Part shown: one piece after another, positions 51,576 through 61,330 of the stretch
How the letters are laid out: each line of letters opens with the position of its first letter
How positions within the stretch are numbered: the first letter of the stretch is position 1
Assembly: GCA_023444055.1 (NCBI GenBank)
Contig: JAEZRV010000090.1
Location: forward strand, 62,001-126,000
Source of the DNA: Bacillota bacterium
GTDB taxonomy: Bacteria; Bacillota; Clostridia; Acetivibrionales; DSM-1351
DNA length: 64,000 nucleotides
Reading direction: 5' to 3'
The notes under the pieces: model-generated
Seen by the model: the letters and a program-made list of their open reading frames with translations, nothing else
The model's database searches: none
Told to the model about the DNA's origin: nothing
Program-made: the position numbers and the translations under genes

Positions 51576-54092
51576 ATGAAAAACTTAAGAAACAATGTAC
51601 TCATCATCTTATTATCTATCATTATTAGTGTGATAGATGTTTTTAACAATGGCAGTGGCTTTTTACAGCTAATTCTAGCGGTTTTAGCTTCATATGCAGT
51701 ATTTAAAATGCCATTATTATCATTTAAACCTAAGAAAATTGTAACTGCAGTTCTGCTTATTGCAAATTTGGCATTATTAGGCATTACGTATGCTAATTTT
51801 AGAGTTCTATTGGTAAATATGTTATTTTTATCATATCTCATTTGGAATGTAATTACTCCAAAGCTTATACGATATAAATTGTTTCTACCTTTAACATTTT
51901 TAATATCATTTATATCAGTATATGCGGCATCATTTCTAGAATATAGCATCCCCCTATTTATCTTGGTTTTTTATCCAATATATGTTTTAGGGTTTATTGC
52001 CACTCAGCATAATATAGTAAAAACGAGGAATATTTGGGGATTTACCATTTTCAACGTGTTATTCTCTGGATTATTACTTTTAGCAGTTATGTACAAATCC
52101 TTAGGTAATTCACTATTTGGAAGTATTTTATTTTTGAATTTTCAAAAGCTTGGTACAACCACAGCTATATATTTGCCGTTTTTTGCTATATTTTTTGCAT
52201 GGTTTGCCGCATCTGCTAATTTACTATTTTATTTACCATTTCAAAAGTTTGAGAAGGGTAAAAAATCCTTTGAATTTACTACTTATATTCAGCCTGTTTA
52301 CAGGTTTATTATGTTTTTTGCCGTTATCATCTTATCTACATTTATTTGCGAATTTTCTATAAGGCAAAACTTTATAACCACATTTCGTGATATTTTACAG
52401 CCAAACCTAATTTTTAATATATTATTTTTATCGAGTATATATTTGTTTTTAATTTCATTAATAGGAAAGGGTATCTCAAATATAATTATTTCACTCCTTA
52501 CATTCTTTCTGACTGTGGCTAATTATATTAAATTCACCTATTTTGAAGAACCTTTTTATCCTTGGGATGTTTATTTAATAAAGAACCTGTTTGGCATATG
52601 TAAAGAATATTTGAATATTCCAATTATTATAACAGTATTAGTAGTTCTTGTAGCTATTGTTTTATTAATAATTCGTTTTAGAAGTTCTGTTGCAAAATAT
52701 CTAATGCCAAGAATGTCACTTATTTTTACGCCATTTGCTGTTATATTATTTCTTTTAAATATGAATGTCTTAGACCATAGCGCATTATCCACTCAAATAG
52801 GAATTCAAAAGTCGTGGTATATAGGAAGGTCTGAAATATTAGCAAATGGTATGTTCGCACAGAATTACTTCTATTTGGATGATTTGGATAAATATTTGAA
52901 CCCTAAACCTAAAGGTTACAATGAAGAAAATATACTTGCAATTGACAAGAAATACGAAATGCAAGCAGATCAAGCTACATCCTCTACATCTGCAAAAACA
53001 AATAAGTTAACTGAAAAACCAAATGTTGTTGTAATTATGAGCGAAAGCTACTGGGATTTAAGCAAATTGAGTGGAATAAAATTCAGTAAAGACATTACTG
53101 AAAATGTTCATAAGTACCAAAAAGGTGAACTTGCTCCCCCTGCAATCGGTGGTGGTACAGCCAATACAGAGTTTGAGGCTCTTACAGGTATGTCAATGTA
53201 TTTTATGAGTCCAGGAATAATTACCTACAATACTTATTTAAGAACTGAAACCCCTAGCATAGCATCTGTTTTTAAAAACAATGGCTATAATACCACAGCA
53301 ATTCATCCAAATTCTGGATGGTTCTATAATCGAGACAAGGTATATCCTTATTTTGGATTTGACAAGTTTATTGATGTCACAGAATTTAATATGGTAGCTG
53401 AAAAAAAGGGGCCACAAATTTCTGATGATGCTTTAGTCAATAAGATTTTAAATGTTCTGGATTCATCGGATAAGCCTTCCTTTATATTTGCTGTATCAAT
53501 GGAAAACCATGACCCATTTGATAATAAGTTCATTGAAAATGAATTTGACGTAACTGTAGAATCAGACCAACTTAATGCTTCTCAAAAAGAAATTGTCAGA
53601 GGTTATGCTCAAGGTATTTATGATGCAGACCAGTCTCTTGGAAAAATTATTGACGCATTAAGTAAAAGTGAAAAACCTACTTTACTCTATTTCTTTGGTG
53701 ATCATGCTCCAAGATTAGGTACATTAGATGAATATTACAAAGTTTATGATAAATTAGCTGTTGGAAATAAATCTGAAGCTGATCAGAAATTAGGAGAATT
53801 GAAGTACTATACTACACCTATTGTAACTTGGTCCAATTACAAGGAACTGCGGTCATTTTCAAAAATTATTTCTCCATCACATATTAGCTATGAAATACTT
53901 AAGGATTCAGGGGTAAAATATCCAAACTACTTTAACATTCTGTCCAAATTAGAAACCGTATACCCTATCATGCACCTCAAAGGAATGGATTTAGTTGATC
54001 CAAATGATGAATTAGTTAAGGATTATCAGTTAATTCAATATGACCTTTTGTTTGGGAAGCAATATTTAGATAGTATTGGAACAGCTAATTAG
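51576..54092 (+). CDS. LTA synthase/sulfatase-family membrane phosphotransferase
   Basis: An 838-residue enzyme. The first half has about a dozen membrane helices, many more than the five of classical LtaS. The second half is the extracellular sulfatase-like domain: VVVIMSESYWDLSKLSG with the metal-binding Glu (about 484), GGGTANTEFEALTG with the nucleophilic Thr (about 526), AIHPNSGWFYNRD, and YFFGDHAPRLG (about 705). It resembles enzymes that transfer glycerol-phosphate or phosphoethanolamine to wall or lipid glycans; which one is unknown. ATG 51576 has GGGAAGA upstream. The long hairpin at 54166 follows. Confidence 0.88.
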   Translation: MKNLRNNVLIILLSIIISVIDVFNNGSGFLQLILAVLASYAVFKMPLLSFKPKKIVTAVLLIANLALLGITYANFRVLLVNMLFLSYLIWNVITPKLIRYKLFLPLTFLISFISVYAASFLEYSIPLFILVFYPIYVLGFIATQHNIVKTRNIWGFTIFNVLFSGLLLLAVMYKSLGNSLFGSILFLNFQKLGTTTAIYLPFFAIFFAWFAASANLLFYLPFQKFEKGKKSFEFTTYIQPVYRFIMFFAVIILSTFICEFSIRQNFITTFRDILQPNLIFNILFLSSIYLFLISLIGKGISNIIISLLTFFLTVANYIKFTYFEEPFYPWDVYLIKNLFGICKEYLNIPIIITVLVVLVAIVLLIIRFRSSVAKYLMPRMSLIFTPFAVILFLLNMNVLDHSALSTQIGIQKSWYIGRSEILANGMFAQNYFYLDDLDKYLNPKPKGYNEENILAIDKKYEMQADQATSSTSAKTNKLTEKPNVVVIMSESYWDLSKLSGIKFSKDITENVHKYQKGELAPPAIGGGTANTEFEALTGMSMYFMSPGIITYNTYLRTETPSIASVFKNNGYNTTAIHPNSGWFYNRDKVYPYFGFDKFIDVTEFNMVAEKKGPQISDDALVNKILNVLDSSDKPSFIFAVSMENHDPFDNKFIENEFDVTVESDQLNASQKEIVRGYAQGIYDADQSLGKIIDALSKSEKPTLLYFFGDHAPRLGTLDEYYKVYDKLAVGNKSEADQKLGELKYYTTPIVTWSNYKELRSFSKIISPSHISYEILKDSGVKYPNYFNILSKLETVYPIMHLKGMDLVDPNDELVKDYQLIQYDLLFGKQYLDSIGTAN

Positions 54093-54165
54093 GGATTTCT
54101 GAATAAATAAGGAATATAAAATGAATACGCAATATAATTGGAAAGTATTTTAGTATAACTAAATT

Positions 54166-54264
54166 TTGGGGCTGTTGAAAAACATTTCTTAACAACAATA
54201 TATATGTATAGGTTAAAAACCATGTACAAAATATAATTGTTAAGATGTATTTTCGATAGCCCCT
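54166..54264. repeat. GGGGCTGT long hairpin, conserved copy
   Basis: A 99-base inverted repeat: GGGGCTGTTGAAAA, CAT, TCTTAACAA pair with TTGTTAAGA, TG, ATTTTCGATAGCCCC. Length and arm order match the hairpin at 23412 (both contain CTTAACA/TGTTAAG at the same distance from the ends). It lies between convergent genes and probably terminates both. Confidence 0.75.
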
Positions 54265-54364
54265 TCTCTTTATCACATTAATTTCAAATTATTGATTAAA
54301 ATTGGTAACAGTAATACTATCAATACACTTGAAGCCTAAAAATGAAGCCCTCAAACTACGTTGG

Positions 54365-55285
54365 TTATTGGAAAGGCGGTTTTTCCATACATGGTCTTTT
54401 TAAGCTTGCAGATAAAAACTGTTCTGTTATATTTAAAACTTGAGGGTTCCATATACCTATCCCATGGTCAGCCCCCACAACCTTATAAAATATCGCTCTT
54501 TGTCCATGTTCTTTAAGAGCCTTATACATTTCTATACTTTGATTTATATGTACAATATTGTCACTGTCACCATGTACTATAAGGAATGGAGGTAGTTCTT
54601 TGTCTAAATTCTGATAAATAGGGCTTGCCTTCTTTGCCAATTCGATATTATCCTGCACTTTTCCGCCAATAAGCATACCTTCTGGAGAATCTGCAGAATC
54701 ATGGTCAAGAATATAGTTATATTTGCCTAATGTAAGTATGTCAGAAACTCCATAATAGTCTATTACCGCACAAACTTCATCTGATTGTTCGCTGTATAAC
54801 CCATTATTGTATTCACCCTTGGTAAGTCCTGTCATCAAAGAAAGATGTCCACCTGATGAATCGCCCCAAACTGCTACGTTATTTGGCTCAACTCCATATT
54901 TGTCTGCATTTTTACGCATAAATCTTATAGCGCACTTAACATCCTCAAGGGCTGCTGGAAAAGGTGCAATATCAGTATCCCTGATTTCAACACTAGCTAC
55001 AACATATCCTTTTGCTGCAATATGAGAGAGATTAGGAATAGCAGAATAAATATCTTGTTTTTTCCACGCAGATCCTTGTACAAAAACTACAAGCGGAAAT
55101 TTACACGTTCTTTGCATCGGCATAATTATCTGCAGTTTACATTCAACATCGCCATACTTGGCATAAACTACATCATGGTGGTATGCGCACGAATAGTATT
55201 TTCCACCTTCTGAGAACTCTCCATACAAAATCTGAGTTCCCATCGGTAATTCATTAGAAGCAATATATGCAGCTTTTTTATCCAT
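54365..55285 (-). CDS. Alpha/beta-hydrolase (HSL/BD-FAE-like carboxylesterase)
   Basis: A 306-residue cytoplasmic esterase. The nucleophile elbow is VWGDSSGGHL (Ser about 145), the Asp in VHGDSDNIVHI (about 239) and the His in GADHGIG (about 272); FVQGSAWK supplies the oxyanion-hole region. It has no signal peptide. The closest general type is the BD-FAE / HSL family of carbohydrate- or lipid-ester hydrolases; the substrate is unknown. ATG has CGGAGTG upstream. Confidence 0.88.
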   Translation of the reverse strand: MDKKAAYIASNELPMGTQILYGEFSEGGKYYSCAYHHDVVYAKYGDVECKLQIIMPMQRTCKFPLVVFVQGSAWKKQDIYSAIPNLSHIAAKGYVVASVEIRDTDIAPFPAALEDVKCAIRFMRKNADKYGVEPNNVAVWGDSSGGHLSLMTGLTKGEYNNGLYSEQSDEVCAVIDYYGVSDILTLGKYNYILDHDSADSPEGMLIGGKVQDNIELAKKASPIYQNLDKELPPFLIVHGDSDNIVHINQSIEMYKALKEHGQRAIFYKVVGADHGIGIWNPQVLNITEQFLSASLKRPCMEKPPFQ

Positions 55286-55399
55286 TTATTATCACTCCGT
55301 TCTTTTATTATTGTTTGATACAATTCTGAGGTAAGGTTAACTTGATATAAATATCATATCACATATTTTACGTGTATCTAAAATAGTAAATCGAATTGC

Positions 55400-55879
55400 T
55401 CACTTGTGATATGTCTCATTTTTCATAATTTTGAAAGCACGATAAACTTGCTCTAATAAAATCAGTCTTGCGAGCTGATGCGGAAATGTCATTTTTGAGA
55501 GGCAAATTCTATAATCAGCTAGATTTATCAAGCTTTGGTCTAAGCCTAATGAACCTCCAATTATAAATGTAATATGTGAATTGCCTGAAAGCATTATACT
55601 CTCTAGTTTTGCCGAAAAATTCTGTGAATTGACCTGCTCACCAGCCAAGTCCAGTAATATAATATATGAACCTTGTTTAGTCTTCTTGATTAACCGTTCA
55701 GCTTCTCTTTGCTTAACCTGAGACTCTTGTGCAGCACTTAAAGATTCTGGTGCATGCTCATCTTCCACCTCAATTTGTTCAAATTCAGCAAAACGTGAGA
55801 GCCTTTTAACATATTCCGATATTCCGTCTTTTAGATAGCGTTCTTTTAGCTTTCCAACTGCTGCAATAGTTATTTTCAT
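55400..55879 (-). CDS. rlmH: 23S rRNA (pseudouridine-1915 N3)-methyltransferase RlmH
   Basis: A 159-residue SPOUT-fold enzyme of full family length. MKITIAAVGKLKERYLKDGI opens the protein, FIIGGSLGL (about 105) forms the trefoil-knot SAM site, and LSKMTFPHQLARLILLEQVYRAF is the C-terminal family signature. It methylates helix 69 of 23S rRNA in assembled ribosomes. It sits beside walJ, murA and the wal operon, the common Firmicute position. Confidence 0.97.
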   Translation of the reverse strand: MKITIAAVGKLKERYLKDGISEYVKRLSRFAEFEQIEVEDEHAPESLSAAQESQVKQREAERLIKKTKQGSYIILLDLAGEQVNSQNFSAKLESIMLSGNSHITFIIGGSLGLDQSLINLADYRICLSKMTFPHQLARLILLEQVYRAFKIMKNETYHK

Positions 55880-56005
55880 AATACTTCCTCTGTTTATATT
55901 TATAAATTAAGCCCTACCCTCTATTTTTGGGGGTATAAATTTCAATAACATATTCTCTCCCAACTATAATTGGTGTTATATTATTAACAACTTTTCCTGG
56001 GAAAG

Positions 56006-56042
56006 TATAAAAATAGGGAACCAAAACATCTCGATTCCCTAA
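56006..56042 (-). terminator. Rho-independent terminator of the wal-murA-walJ unit
   Basis: Minus strand TAGGGAA / TTCCCTA with a 14-base loop, followed by TTTTTATAC. It lies beyond walJ and before rlmH. Confidence 0.75.
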
Positions 56043-56160
56043 ATACGCTTTTATCAATATTTATCATTAATCTTATACTAATTTGTATTTAAAAATGTCT
56101 TATTTATATTTTAAATGGCAAAAAGTATTACTTACCGGATTTTTATCATTAACTCTGCCA

Positions 56161-56952
56161 CTATAATATTTTTACACTTCCCACTCTATCACGCGAAGCA
56201 ACCTCGAGAGTTACATCACAGCCTACAGCGATTTTTTTCTCATTTAAGGCATTTAAAGTTGTCTGGTATGCTAACTCAGGGAAATTGTTTTCATTGCTTA
56301 AATGACCCAAAATAAATCGTTTACCACCTTTTTCTGCTAAGTATGCAATAACTTCAGCGCAGCTTTCATTTGATAAATGACCATGATCACCCATTATCCT
56401 CTTCTTTAAATGCCATGGATAAGGCCCCACTCTTAGCATCTCTATATCATGGTTAGACTCAAGCAACAGCAAATCATTTCCTTCAATATGTGAAAGTATA
56501 TCATCATTCATATGTCCAATATCTGTGGCAGTAGTTATCCTTTTACCTTGTGCAAAAAAACTGTACCCTACCGGTTCAGCAGCATCATGGGGAATTGAAA
56601 ATGGCTTTATGCAAATATCACCAATTTCAAATTCCTTTCCTGTACAAAAGGTAACTCTATTCTCCAGCTTTACTGGACCTAACCCACACTCCATGGCGCA
56701 CCAAGTAGACTCGTTTGCATATATAGGGATATCCTGTTTCCTCGATAGTATTCCTGCGCCCCTCACATGGTCTATGTGCTCATGAGAAATTAATATAGCG
56801 CTCAGCTCCGCTGGATTTTCTCCAATGGAACAAAGCGCTTCAAGTATTCTCTTCCCACTCAATCCTGCATCTATAAGAAGTTTAGTTTTCTCTGTACCTA
56901 TAAATAAAGCATTTCCACTACTTCCACTAAACAAACTACAAAATTTAACCAT
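56161..56952 (-). CDS. walJ: MBL-fold metallo-hydrolase WalJ (YycJ)
   Basis: A 263-residue metallo-beta-lactamase-fold protein. The metal-binding SHEHIDHVRG (about 57-63) is complete, with further ligands in IPHDAAEP, TATDIGH, ESNHD and LGHLSNENN. It starts with the family's FCSLFSGSSGNALFIG. WalJ is a predicted nuclease or phosphodiesterase that travels with walRK and influences cell-division and DNA-replication control in Bacillus. It follows murA by 20 bases, so both are probably on one transcript. Confidence 0.93.
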   Translation of the reverse strand: MVKFCSLFSGSSGNALFIGTEKTKLLIDAGLSGKRILEALCSIGENPAELSAILISHEHIDHVRGAGILSRKQDIPIYANESTWCAMECGLGPVKLENRVTFCTGKEFEIGDICIKPFSIPHDAAEPVGYSFFAQGKRITTATDIGHMNDDILSHIEGNDLLLLESNHDIEMLRVGPYPWHLKKRIMGDHGHLSNESCAEVIAYLAEKGGKRFILGHLSNENNFPELAYQTTLNALNEKKIAVGCDVTLEVASRDRVGSVKIL

Positions 56953-56971
56953 TTAGTATAAACCCCATTTA

Positions 56972-58243
56972 TTAAAGTTCATCGTCAGTTGAAACCCTAC
57001 TAATATCAGCTCCAAGCATACTCAACTTATGAACAAAATTCTCATAGCCTCTATCTATATACTTGATATTACTAACTTCTGTATAACCTTTTGCAACTAG
57101 TCCTGCCATAACCATCGCTGCACCTGCTCTAAGATCTGTAGCTTTAACTGGTGCACCTGACAAAACATTCGCCCCATCAATAACAGCAATTCTGCCTTCA
57201 ACCTTTATCTTCGCACCCATTCTCTTCAGCTCATCTGCATATTGAAATCTGGAATCCCAGACTCCTTCTGTAATAGTGCTTACACCCTCTGCCATATTAA
57301 GTAATACGGTTATCTGAGGCTGAAGATCTGTTGGAAACCCAGGATAAGGCAATGTCATTATATTAACATTTTTAACTTTATTTTTACCTATAATTCTAAT
57401 AAAATCTTCATCTTCAATTACAGTAACACCCATTTCAATTAGCTTTGCAGTAAGTGATTCCATATGCTTTGGAATAATGTTTTTAACTGAAACATCTCCC
57501 TTGGTTGCTGCAGCAGCTATCATAAAGGTTCCCGCCTCAATCATATCTGGAATAATTGAATGTGTACCACCACCATTTAAGTGATCAACACCCTTTATTT
57601 TAATAACATCTGTTCCTGCACCTCTAATATTGGCACCCATTGCATTCAAGAAGTTTGCCACATCAACAACATGAGGCTCCTTCGCCGAATTTTCAATTAC
57701 GGTCTGCCCTTTTGCCGTTACAGCTGCAAGCATCAAATTGATTGTAGCACCTACACTTACTACATCTAAATATATCTGGGCACCCCTAAGCTCTGATGCA
57801 TCAATCTTAACTATGCCATGTTCTATCTCAACAGATGCACCCATGGCTTCAAATCCTTTGATATGTTGATCAATTGGTCTAAAACCAAAATCACATCCAC
57901 CAGGCAATGATACTTCTGCTTTTCCAAACCTAGCAATCAGTGCTCCTAATAAGTAATATGAAGCTCTCATACTTTTTACAAGCTCATATGGAGCTTTCCA
58001 ACAATTGACTTCACGTGTGTCACAAATAACTGTGTTATCATCTTCCTTTGTTATTTTGGCACCTAATTTGCCTAGTATATCTAATAATACTCTGACATCC
58101 TTTATATCAGGAACATTTTCTATCCTGCTGACGCCATTTACAATAAGAGCTGCTGGTAAAACAGCAACTGCAGCATTTTTTGCTCCACTAATGTTTACTT
58201 CTCCGTTCAAGCAACATGGACCATTGATAACAAACCTCTCCAA
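56972..58243 (-). CDS. murA: UDP-N-acetylglucosamine 1-carboxyvinyltransferase MurA
   Basis: A 423-residue enzyme for the first committed step of peptidoglycan synthesis. The UDP-GlcNAc/PEP site residues are visible: GAKNAAVAVLPA (Lys-Asn near 22), VKSMRASYYLLGAL, and SLPGGCDFGFRPIDQH with the catalytic Cys (about 115) that fosfomycin alkylates. I start at TTG 58243, giving MERFVING, the usual N-terminus; the frame runs five codons further without a better site. Here murA lies inside the wal neighbourhood, between yycI and walJ. Confidence 0.95.
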   Translation of the reverse strand: MERFVINGPCCLNGEVNISGAKNAAVAVLPAALIVNGVSRIENVPDIKDVRVLLDILGKLGAKITKEDDNTVICDTREVNCWKAPYELVKSMRASYYLLGALIARFGKAEVSLPGGCDFGFRPIDQHIKGFEAMGASVEIEHGIVKIDASELRGAQIYLDVVSVGATINLMLAAVTAKGQTVIENSAKEPHVVDVANFLNAMGANIRGAGTDVIKIKGVDHLNGGGTHSIIPDMIEAGTFMIAAAATKGDVSVKNIIPKHMESLTAKLIEMGVTVIEDEDFIRIIGKNKVKNVNIMTLPYPGFPTDLQPQITVLLNMAEGVSTITEGVWDSRFQYADELKRMGAKIKVEGRIAVIDGANVLSGAPVKATDLRAGAAMVMAGLVAKGYTEVSNIKYIDRGYENFVHKLSMLGADISRVSTDDEL

Positions 58244-58369
58244 GCTATTCCACACCAACCTTCAGACATCTTTTATGCTAAACATTACGCATTAGTCAAC
58301 ATTATATCATTTAGTTAAAAATTATTCTACTATTAATATAATTATTATATATTTAATTAACTATCAAAC

Positions 58370-59203
58370 CTATCCTATCAAAGTCCCATTTCTCGCATTA
58401 AAATAATACTCTTGACCATTATAAGTTTTTATTCTCCAAGCTAATCCTTCATATGAAGTTACAGTTTTTTTATCACTTTGAGTATACCCTTTAAACCCTA
58501 TATCAACTTGAGTTATACTTATTCCTGGATACTTAGTCATTTCGGTAATTAAAATTTCATATGAGGGAATAACATAAACATCTTTTTTTATCACAATGCT
58601 AATGGGTTTTTTAAAGTAATACTTGATACTCTTTATATTTGAATTGCTAATCTCAATATCAATGTAGTTATCAAATACAGGATAATCCTTGTATTGACCT
58701 TTATACATTAATTTACCTTTCGCTTTATTCTCAACACTAGGATAATAACCATCTCGTTTAAACTCATTAAAAGGAAGACCTATTTTATTAAATGCATCCC
58801 TTAAAAAATTATCCAAGCCATTCTCTATATCTCCTTTAATAGAAAAACCCTCTCCAGTGTCAAAAAATTCAAAGCCGTATTCATCATAAAATACTATGCT
58901 CATTGAACCTTTTTTATATAAATTACTAGCTTCCTTTATACAGTTATCTCCAAGTAATATATCTGCTATTTTCTTTTCATCAAGAGCATTTTCCTCATAC
59001 TTTAGAGTATAATCATTTCCTGAATATTTGGGAATAGGACACTCAATATGTATATTATTTTGTCCTAAAATTTGAGAAGTGTTTGTGATTGTTTGTTGTG
59101 GAATTTCATCCACTTTAAGCTCATTGTATAGGGTAACAGCTAGAACTATATTCAATATAAAAAAAACTGATATTAAAATTGACTTTGCTTTTTTCCAGTC
59201 CAT
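58370..59203 (-). CDS. yycI: WalK regulator YycI
   Basis: A 277-residue membrane-anchored protein: one N-terminal helix (AKSILISVFFILNIVLAVTLY) and an extracellular mixed-fold domain. It matches the YycI family by its opening MDWKKAKSI..FILNIVL and the C-terminal LAWRIKTYNGQEYYFNARNGTLIG. In Bacillus YycI and YycH hold WalK inactive through their membrane helices. It follows yycH by 23 bases. Confidence 0.85.
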   Translation of the reverse strand: MDWKKAKSILISVFFILNIVLAVTLYNELKVDEIPQQTITNTSQILGQNNIHIECPIPKYSGNDYTLKYEENALDEKKIADILLGDNCIKEASNLYKKGSMSIVFYDEYGFEFFDTGEGFSIKGDIENGLDNFLRDAFNKIGLPFNEFKRDGYYPSVENKAKGKLMYKGQYKDYPVFDNYIDIEISNSNIKSIKYYFKKPISIVIKKDVYVIPSYEILITEMTKYPGISITQVDIGFKGYTQSDKKTVTSYEGLAWRIKTYNGQEYYFNARNGTLIG

Positions 59204-59226
59204 AGACTATCACCCACCAAAACCTT

Positions 59227-60723
59227 TTATTTATTATTTGCTTCCATTAAAATATCGTAAGCTCCATCCTTTGTAAATAACACAAAACTAGGAGTAATGT
59301 TGTACTCCTGCATTTCAGGTTTATTAACTACATAATACATCCCAAAATCCTTCGCAGAAAATTCATTTTTCAGCTCAGAATATTTATCATACAGTTTACT
59401 GTACATATCAACAAAGCTCCATTCGTAGTTCTCTATATTATTATTTACATAGAACTTTAGAGCTAACCACTTAAAGCTTAATACATTTTTCGAGGAAGCT
59501 TCTATGGAAATACTATTATTTAACGGGCTCTCAATAATTGGAATCTTATAGTCTTTAAGCAAAATAGGGATTTCTCCTTTTTCTTCTCCCAAAGAAATAC
59601 TATAGTCAAAGTTAAATATATATGCTCCCTGATTCTGTATCTCTTTAAAAGAATTAAGGTATAAAGTTATATTAGACATCATATCGTTTTGGCTTTTATT
59701 CTCTAAAAGATATGAGAGAGCTTTTTTATAAGATTCCAGTACATTTAATTCCTCAGTATTTGTCTTATTTGGGGTATACTTGTTGTACTCCAAAATAGAG
59801 TTTTTATATAGCCTATATACCCCATCTGATTTTTTAAATACTACTGAACCATTTACATCTACATCAAAGTCATAGTCAATTCTTGCATTCCCGAATAAAT
59901 CCTGTGCCATATCATTAAAGTCATCATAAGTATATTCCTTTTCATTCAAGCCATTAATAGCTTCGCATGTAATATCAGGATAACTTTCTAGCTTCTTACC
60001 TGAAAATACACTCATAAGATCCTTAGATATTTCAAACTTTCTATATTTTTCAATGGCCATTTGATAACTAGCATTAGATTTTTGAGCGGAGTAAACCTCA
60101 TTGAAAACGCTGTAATTTAAACTATTATTTTTAACGTTTTTTATCCCGTAAGTATATATATTTTTGTCATCTCTAATATATAGTGTATCCGCATAGCTGT
60201 TATCTGAGTCATCGGGGCATACTACAATTTTATATATGCTTGATAAACCATCGCCTTTATTGTCTTCCAAGTTTAATGTCCACTTAATAATTTCAATAGG
60301 AATTTGTGTTTTAAACTCAAAAACATATGGTTTATTCGCTACCAGTGTACCCCAGTAATCCTCATTAAAGGGCTGAATATTTTGAGGTTTGGATTCAAGT
60401 GCTTGATCAATATACTGCTTAGCACCATCCCAAAGAGTATTATAGTCTTTTGAACCATTTGGAATGACATAATGCTCTCCATCAAAGCCTGTAGAAATAG
60501 CTATGCGGTATGGCAATAGAAAATCTCCTTTTGAATCATCTATTGATACTGGAGAATTACTTTTAGAACTAGAATTTAAAAATAAAGAAATAGGAGAACT
60601 GTGGGATTGATTACTCCACAGAATTCCTATTTGTACAATACATAGAATTATTAAACACACTAATAATACTGCTTTGAACTTTTCATAAATAAAAATAGTT
60701 CTTCTTGATTTGCTTTTATTCAT
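59227..60723 (-). CDS. yycH: WalK regulator YycH
   Basis: A 498-residue protein with one N-terminal membrane helix (FKAVLLVCLIILCIVQIGILW) and a large extracellular domain with typical IEIIKWTLN and NKPYVFEFKTQIP segments, related to YycH of Bacillus but divergent. Position between walK and yycI supports the assignment. It begins inside the end of the 60716 gene (8-base overlap), so the two are translationally coupled. Confidence 0.82.
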   Translation of the reverse strand: MNKSKSRRTIFIYEKFKAVLLVCLIILCIVQIGILWSNQSHSSPISLFLNSSSKSNSPVSIDDSKGDFLLPYRIAISTGFDGEHYVIPNGSKDYNTLWDGAKQYIDQALESKPQNIQPFNEDYWGTLVANKPYVFEFKTQIPIEIIKWTLNLEDNKGDGLSSIYKIVVCPDDSDNSYADTLYIRDDKNIYTYGIKNVKNNSLNYSVFNEVYSAQKSNASYQMAIEKYRKFEISKDLMSVFSGKKLESYPDITCEAINGLNEKEYTYDDFNDMAQDLFGNARIDYDFDVDVNGSVVFKKSDGVYRLYKNSILEYNKYTPNKTNTEELNVLESYKKALSYLLENKSQNDMMSNITLYLNSFKEIQNQGAYIFNFDYSISLGEEKGEIPILLKDYKIPIIESPLNNSISIEASSKNVLSFKWLALKFYVNNNIENYEWSFVDMYSKLYDKYSELKNEFSAKDFGMYYVVNKPEMQEYNITPSFVLFTKDGAYDILMEANNK

Positions 60724-61174
60724 TATTTTGTCTCATCGTCTGTAAACAATTTAATGCTTTCTCTAACCAATTTTCTTTCTTCTTCTCTTCAACACGCGTA
60801 ATTGTATACTTCATTATTTGAGGATCATTTTTTGACGCTGTTGTGTAGGCTTTAACCTTTATTTCGTTCTCGCCCATATACTTTAACTCGATATCATTAC
60901 TAAAAATCTTGCCCACTTTGAAACAATACACTCCATCAATCAAGATTGGTTTGTACTGATCAGATTCTCTATCTTTGTAAAAAATCTCTATGTACGCATT
61001 ATCTTCTAGAGCAACACCACATATAGAAAATACATCTTTAGTAACAATCTCATTTCCATCGGGTCTCGATATATCCACCATCTGTGAAGAGGCAAGAGCT
61101 GGGACTACAAATACTGACAACGTTACTGCAATAATTATAATAATAGCTAACAATTTGGTTTTTATGATACTCAC
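60716..61174 (-). CDS. Small secreted Ig-like protein inserted between walK and yycH
   Basis: A 152-residue protein with a signal peptide (about 1-28, ending VVPALASS) followed by one beta-rich domain (VDISRPDGNEIVTKDVFSICGVALEDNAYIEIFYKD...) resembling bacterial Ig-like or stalk domains, and a basic helical tail (EEKKKENWLEKALNCLQTMRQ). I do not recognise a named family. The position in the wal operon and the overlap with yycH suggest a wall-sensing or accessory role. This gene is absent from the classical walRKHIJ order. Confidence 0.7.
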   Translation of the reverse strand: MSIIKTKLLAIIIIIAVTLSVFVVPALASSQMVDISRPDGNEIVTKDVFSICGVALEDNAYIEIFYKDRESDQYKPILIDGVYCFKVGKIFSNDIELKYMGENEIKVKAYTTASKNDPQIMKYTITRVEEKKKENWLEKALNCLQTMRQNNE

Positions 61175-61330
61175 CTCAATTCTAACATCTAATAGTATCT
61201 GCTAATATAAAATTTATATTTAAACTTAGATACTACTTTAAAATATCTTGTACCTAGTCTATCCTAAATCCCTATCTATAGTATAATATATATTCTGTTA
61301 CAATTCCATTACACCGGATTTAAAATAAAT

